Below are positions 61,292-64,000 of a stretch of 64,000 bases of DNA, piece after piece (position 1 is the stretch's first letter; the number at the start of each line of letters is the position of its first letter). Both the position numbers and the translations under genes were made by a program. This DNA is from Pseudarthrobacter sulfonivorans (GTDB lineage: Bacteria > Actinomycetota > Actinomycetes > Actinomycetales > Micrococcaceae): contig NZ_CP013747.1 in NCBI RefSeq assembly GCF_001484605.1, positions 2,170,001-2,234,000 on the forward strand, read 5' to 3'. The notes below the pieces were generated by a model. The model was given only the letters and a program-made list of their open reading frames with translations, had not been told where the DNA came from and did not search any database.

Positions 61292-62803
61292 TCACGTGCG
61301 CTCACCGGCATAACGCGTCCAAGCTTCTCCTGCGGCATCTGCGTGGAGGAAGGCGACCTGGTAGCTGTAGCCGAGTGCGTCGGCGACCAGTGGTGGCGGA
61401 GTCACGGAGAGGTGCTCGTCCAGTGCCGTGTTCCGTGAGCCGAGCAGTTCAATTCCGAGGCCACGGAGCCTGAGCATGATCGTGTTCGGGTGGAGGTGCT
61501 GGCCTGCCCTGGTTCCGGGGAAGAGCCAGTGGCTTTCTGTACCTGATGCTGTTCGGAGGTTGGGGCGGTTCCGGAGGTGCTGGCTGAGGAGTTCCGCGAA
61601 AGGCTGTGGGACAGGCACTGGATGCGTGCCTAGGGAGATCGTGATCGTGCCGGTGGTGTCGTTGATGTTGACCGCGTCGGTGCGGAGCGCGGCCACCCGG
61701 ACCAGTGGTTGGGCATAGAGGAGGAGCAGTGTCCCGGCGACTCTGTAGGGCAGGGACTCGCTGGTGCCGGTGAGCAGTTCCTTTAGCCAGGCAAGGCGTT
61801 GGTCCTGCGGGATGGCAGGCCGGCCTTTAGCGGCGTAGTGCCCGATTTCGACGCGCATGTTCGTGCCGGTCTTTTTCGCGAAGATGAAGAAAGTTCGGAT
61901 GGCTTTTCTGGTGGTCGGCCCGGTCGTGAGCCAGGTGTCCACGTCCTGCTGGGTGCAGGTGGCGGCTGTGCGGCTGTGGGTCTGCCAGAGCCAGTCCAGG
62001 AACTTGATGGTTTCAGTGATCTCCTGTTTGGCGGAGTGCACCGGGCGCTGGGCTGGCTTGTCCGGCGTTGCCATGGCACGGATGCGTCGGAGGTGGTGCC
62101 ATTTGGCGAAATGCTCGACGGGTTTGGCAACTTCGGCGGGCAGGGCGCGCAGCTTGTCGTCGATCCAGGTTTCGAAGCGGCTCAGATAGGGGTCCTGGTG
62201 GGGGAGGAGCCCGTGATGCACGAGTAGCGCCCGGAGATGGTCGGCTGCCCGTCCTGCCGTTTCGCGGTGGCTGTCGAGGCCTTCGTGGGTCAGAGGAGTC
62301 TGTCCGCTCGAGACGGCCGTCAGGAGCGTCTGGACCTTGGCAGAGCGTTTCCAGGTGATGATGCTTTCCGGGCGATCGGCTTGGCAGAGGACCTCGATCA
62401 GGCGGTTTGCAATTGTTGGATCGGCCGGATGAGTGAGCAGCAGGGTGGTGAGGTCGTCCCTGAGTGCGCAGCGGGCGCAGGTGCCGCGGCGGTAGAACTC
62501 GCCTTCTTGGTCGCATCGGGCGCAGTGGAAGTTGTGGAGGATACCGGCGCAGGGTGCGCACCGTGGTCCTCCATCCTTTGCGGGTGGGCCGGGGAGCAGT
62601 CTGTGGTGGCCGCAGTCGGGGCAGGTGCCGTGGGTGCGGGTCGCGACGGTGAAGCAGGGACCGCAGATCTTGCCTTCGGGCCAGCTCGCCCGGGTCTTGC
62701 CGGCGTTGCGGCCGCAGCGGGCGCACTGGACGGTTCCGGTTGTGCGGGGCCGTCCGCGGACGGTGTTGCGCGGGGTGAGTCCTTCGGGGTGTTCAGTGGT
62801 CAT
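61292..62803 (-). CDS. Zinc-ribbon recombinase-like protein (degenerate tyrosine recombinase)
   Basis: 503 residues. The first about 110 residues carry at least six CxxC or CxxCxxH pairs (CARCG, CGPC, CPDCGHH, CAPC, CARCD, CARC): several zinc ribbons. Then a helical core-binding-like domain (about 150-320) and a phage-integrase-like C-terminal domain (LPYRVAGTLLLLYAQPLVRV, ISLGTHPVPVPQPFAELLSQ, LGYSYQVAFLHADAAGEAWT). The catalytic HxxR is not evident, so it may be an accessory recombinase. Overlaps the HTH gene by 11 bp. Confidence 0.8.
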   Translation of the reverse strand: MTTEHPEGLTPRNTVRGRPRTTGTVQCARCGRNAGKTRASWPEGKICGPCFTVATRTHGTCPDCGHHRLLPGPPAKDGGPRCAPCAGILHNFHCARCDQEGEFYRRGTCARCALRDDLTTLLLTHPADPTIANRLIEVLCQADRPESIITWKRSAKVQTLLTAVSSGQTPLTHEGLDSHRETAGRAADHLRALLVHHGLLPHQDPYLSRFETWIDDKLRALPAEVAKPVEHFAKWHHLRRIRAMATPDKPAQRPVHSAKQEITETIKFLDWLWQTHSRTAATCTQQDVDTWLTTGPTTRKAIRTFFIFAKKTGTNMRVEIGHYAAKGRPAIPQDQRLAWLKELLTGTSESLPYRVAGTLLLLYAQPLVRVAALRTDAVNINDTTGTITISLGTHPVPVPQPFAELLSQHLRNRPNLRTASGTESHWLFPGTRAGQHLHPNTIMLRLRGLGIELLGSRNTALDEHLSVTPPPLVADALGYSYQVAFLHADAAGEAWTRYAGERT

Positions 62804-63131
62804 CGTCGATGATGCGGGCGCGGCGCGGGCGGACGGTGCGGTTGAGGTCTACGACGTTGGGGGAGTTGGCGGTTCCGGTCTTGCGTGCCCGGACGTCGGC
62901 GGCGGTGACGGTGATGAGGTCTTCGGGGCCGCAGGAGAAGATGTCGCAGATCGCTGCGATGACCTGCAGGGCGACCCGTTCGGGCTTCTGGTTGACGATG
63001 CGGTAGACCTGGGGCCGGGACAGGGTGATTCCGCGCTCGGCGAGTAAGGGGATGAGGTCGGTGGTGTTGTGCAGGCCGCGTGCTGCCATCAGCTCGGAGA
63101 GCCGCCACGTGTATTCGACCTGGCGCTTCAT
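62793..63131 (-). CDS. XRE-family helix-turn-helix protein
   Basis: 112 residues. HTH_26-type fold: WRLSELMAARGLHNTTDLIP, LLAERGITLSRPQVYRIVNQ, VALQVIAAICDIFSCGPEDL. The C-terminus is basic (NRTVRPRRARIIDDDH). Overlaps the integrase stop (ATGA) and the zinc-ribbon start. Probably binds the element ends or its promoter, as an excision or control factor. Confidence 0.88.
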   Translation of the reverse strand: MKRQVEYTWRLSELMAARGLHNTTDLIPLLAERGITLSRPQVYRIVNQKPERVALQVIAAICDIFSCGPEDLITVTAADVRARKTGTANSPNVVDLNRTVRPRRARIIDDDH

Positions 63132-64000
63132 CGCTGACCTCCCGATTGTTTGCCGAGTGCGTGGTCCATCGTGCGGTCCAGGGACGCCCGCAGCGTGGTG
63201 TTGCGGAAGTCGTCGCTGACGAATTGGTAGATGCCGGTGGTGGAGGCGTATTCGTGGCCCATTTGGTATTGCACGAATCTAGGATCCCATCCGGCCTCCA
63301 GCAGGTGGGTCGCGTAGGAGCGCCGCAGGGAGTGCAGGTCCAGCCCGTCCGGCGGCATTCCCAGCTCGTCCAGATACCGCCGGAGCCGCCGCAGGAGGGT
63401 GGATTCGACGATGAGTCCGCCGCGTTCGCTGGGGAAGAGGTCGAGGGTGTGAAGGGTTCCCCGGCCGTTGGCGAGCCAATCCTCGAGGACGCCGGTGGTC
63501 CAGTCGAAGACCGTCAGGACGCTGCGGGGCTTGGGCGGTGATGCCTTGCGGGACTTGCCGAACCGGACCTTGCAGACACCGAATTTCCCGTACTTGCGCG
63601 CGTGCGGGTTGGTTGCGAAGTCGACGGTCTGCAGGTGCCGCAGTTCATTGAACCGAAGCCCGTAGGAGTAAGCCATTTTGAGCATCACAGCGTCGCGGTA
63701 GGCCGCCTGCCAACCCTTCTTGCCCGAGGCCTCAATGACCTGAACCTCGTCATCGGCGTGGTCGAAGAGCTTCTGGAGTTCCTCTTTCGTGTAGGCACGC
63801 TTGGAGGGTCGGCCTTCGAATTCCTGCACATGGGTGGCGGTGTTCCACTCATAGAAGACCTGGGCCGGATGGGTACCAAAGCGCTGTTCGCAGACCCGGT
63901 CCCAGCCATAATCTGGATTGGCGACGTACGACGTGAAGTGACGCAGCGCGGACTGGTGGGCCCGAAGCGTCGAGTGGCTCAAGTGCCGGATCGAGCGCAG
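63128..64000 (-). CDS. Tyrosine site-specific recombinase, cut by the right window edge
   Basis: At least 290 residues; the frame stays open to base 64000, so the N-terminus lies outside. Core-binding domain (HQSALRHFTSYVANPDYGWD) and catalytic domain with Arg in SYGLRFNELRHL, HxxR in LDLHSLRRSYATHLLEAG, His in QMGHEYASTTGI and Tyr in GIYQFVSDD. All five key residues appear intact, so it should be active. First gene of a three-gene overlapping unit. Confidence 0.93.
   Translation of the reverse strand: MRSIRHLSHSTLRAHQSALRHFTSYVANPDYGWDRVCEQRFGTHPAQVFYEWNTATHVQEFEGRPSKRAYTKEELQKLFDHADDEVQVIEASGKKGWQAAYRDAVMLKMAYSYGLRFNELRHLQTVDFATNPHARKYGKFGVCKVRFGKSRKASPPKPRSVLTVFDWTTGVLEDWLANGRGTLHTLDLFPSERGGLIVESTLLRRLRRYLDELGMPPDGLDLHSLRRSYATHLLEAGWDPRFVQYQMGHEYASTTGIYQFVSDDFRNTTLRASLDRTMDHALGKQSGGQR

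Noticed and set aside
1..64000. CRISPR arrays, tRNA or rRNA genes
   Set aside because: No regularly spaced repeats, cloverleaf or rRNA-like sequence was seen on either strand.

Overview
The window reads as a high-GC, soil-type actinobacterium, most likely an Arthrobacter/Pseudarthrobacter-like member of the Micrococcaceae. Support: strong C/G third-position bias, frequent GTG starts, DUF4193 and DUF5997 proteins, a polyprenol-phosphomannose-dependent mannosyltransferase, a complete actinobacterial-order urease cluster and many small transporter-plus-regulator catabolic units. Most of it looks chromosomal. The stretch at about 47.6-50.1 kb and the last 4 kb look plasmid- or transposon-derived.

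Layout. 0-7 kb: SorC-type regulator convergent with a gluconate-type permease, a VOC protein, an MptB-like mannosyltransferase divergent from a SulP permease. 7-13 kb: a diguanylate cyclase, then a histidine kinase/response regulator pair divergent from an ABC permease/ATPase and a hydrolase. 13-18 kb: DUF4193, then a candidate amino-acid catabolic operon (PLP lyase-like enzyme, YheO/DauR-like regulator, RidA, DAACS symporter) behind a promoter embedded in an inverted repeat. 18-27 kb: accessory islet with a frameshifted AAA ATPase (TrlF-like), two TetR-controlled oxidoreductases, LysE with an Lrp regulator, PhzF, a Bcr-type efflux pump, and small gene remnants. 26.8-33.5 kb: an ArfB-like hydrolase and ureABCEFGD with a NiCoT nickel transporter. 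34-41 kb: the 5-oxoproline-type operon (pxpA, MHS transporter, fused pxpB-pxpC, biotin carboxylase-BCCP) divergent from a GntR regulator. 41-45 kb: small conserved actinobacterial proteins. 44.7-47.6 kb: tripartite tricarboxylate transporter (tctB, tctA, UspA) whose tctC is cut off by a relaxase fragment. 47.6-50.1 kb: mosaic of broken relaxase, YhcG and MFS pieces plus a partition-like protein. 50.5-60.1 kb: tightly overlapped sugar operon (two TIM-barrel isomerases, Gfo/Idh/MocA dehydrogenase, MalFG-like permeases, binding protein) with two paralogous LacI regulators and a medium-chain dehydrogenase. 60.1-64 kb: broken adenylate kinase, an orphan 22-bp palindrome, and a three-gene tyrosine recombinase/HTH/zinc-ribbon module running off the right edge.

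Recurring theme: most catabolic units carry their own regulator with a readable palindromic operator (TetR, GntR, LacI, YheO type), so several regulons can be proposed from sequence alone. The most unusual items are a three-copy 17-bp repeat that places two five-codon reading frames in a chain of TGATG stop/start overlaps between a histidine kinase and its response regulator, the YheO/RidA/PLP/symporter operon, the oxidation-elimination style sugar operon, the orphan palindrome, and the recombinase module. No tRNA, rRNA or CRISPR array was seen.
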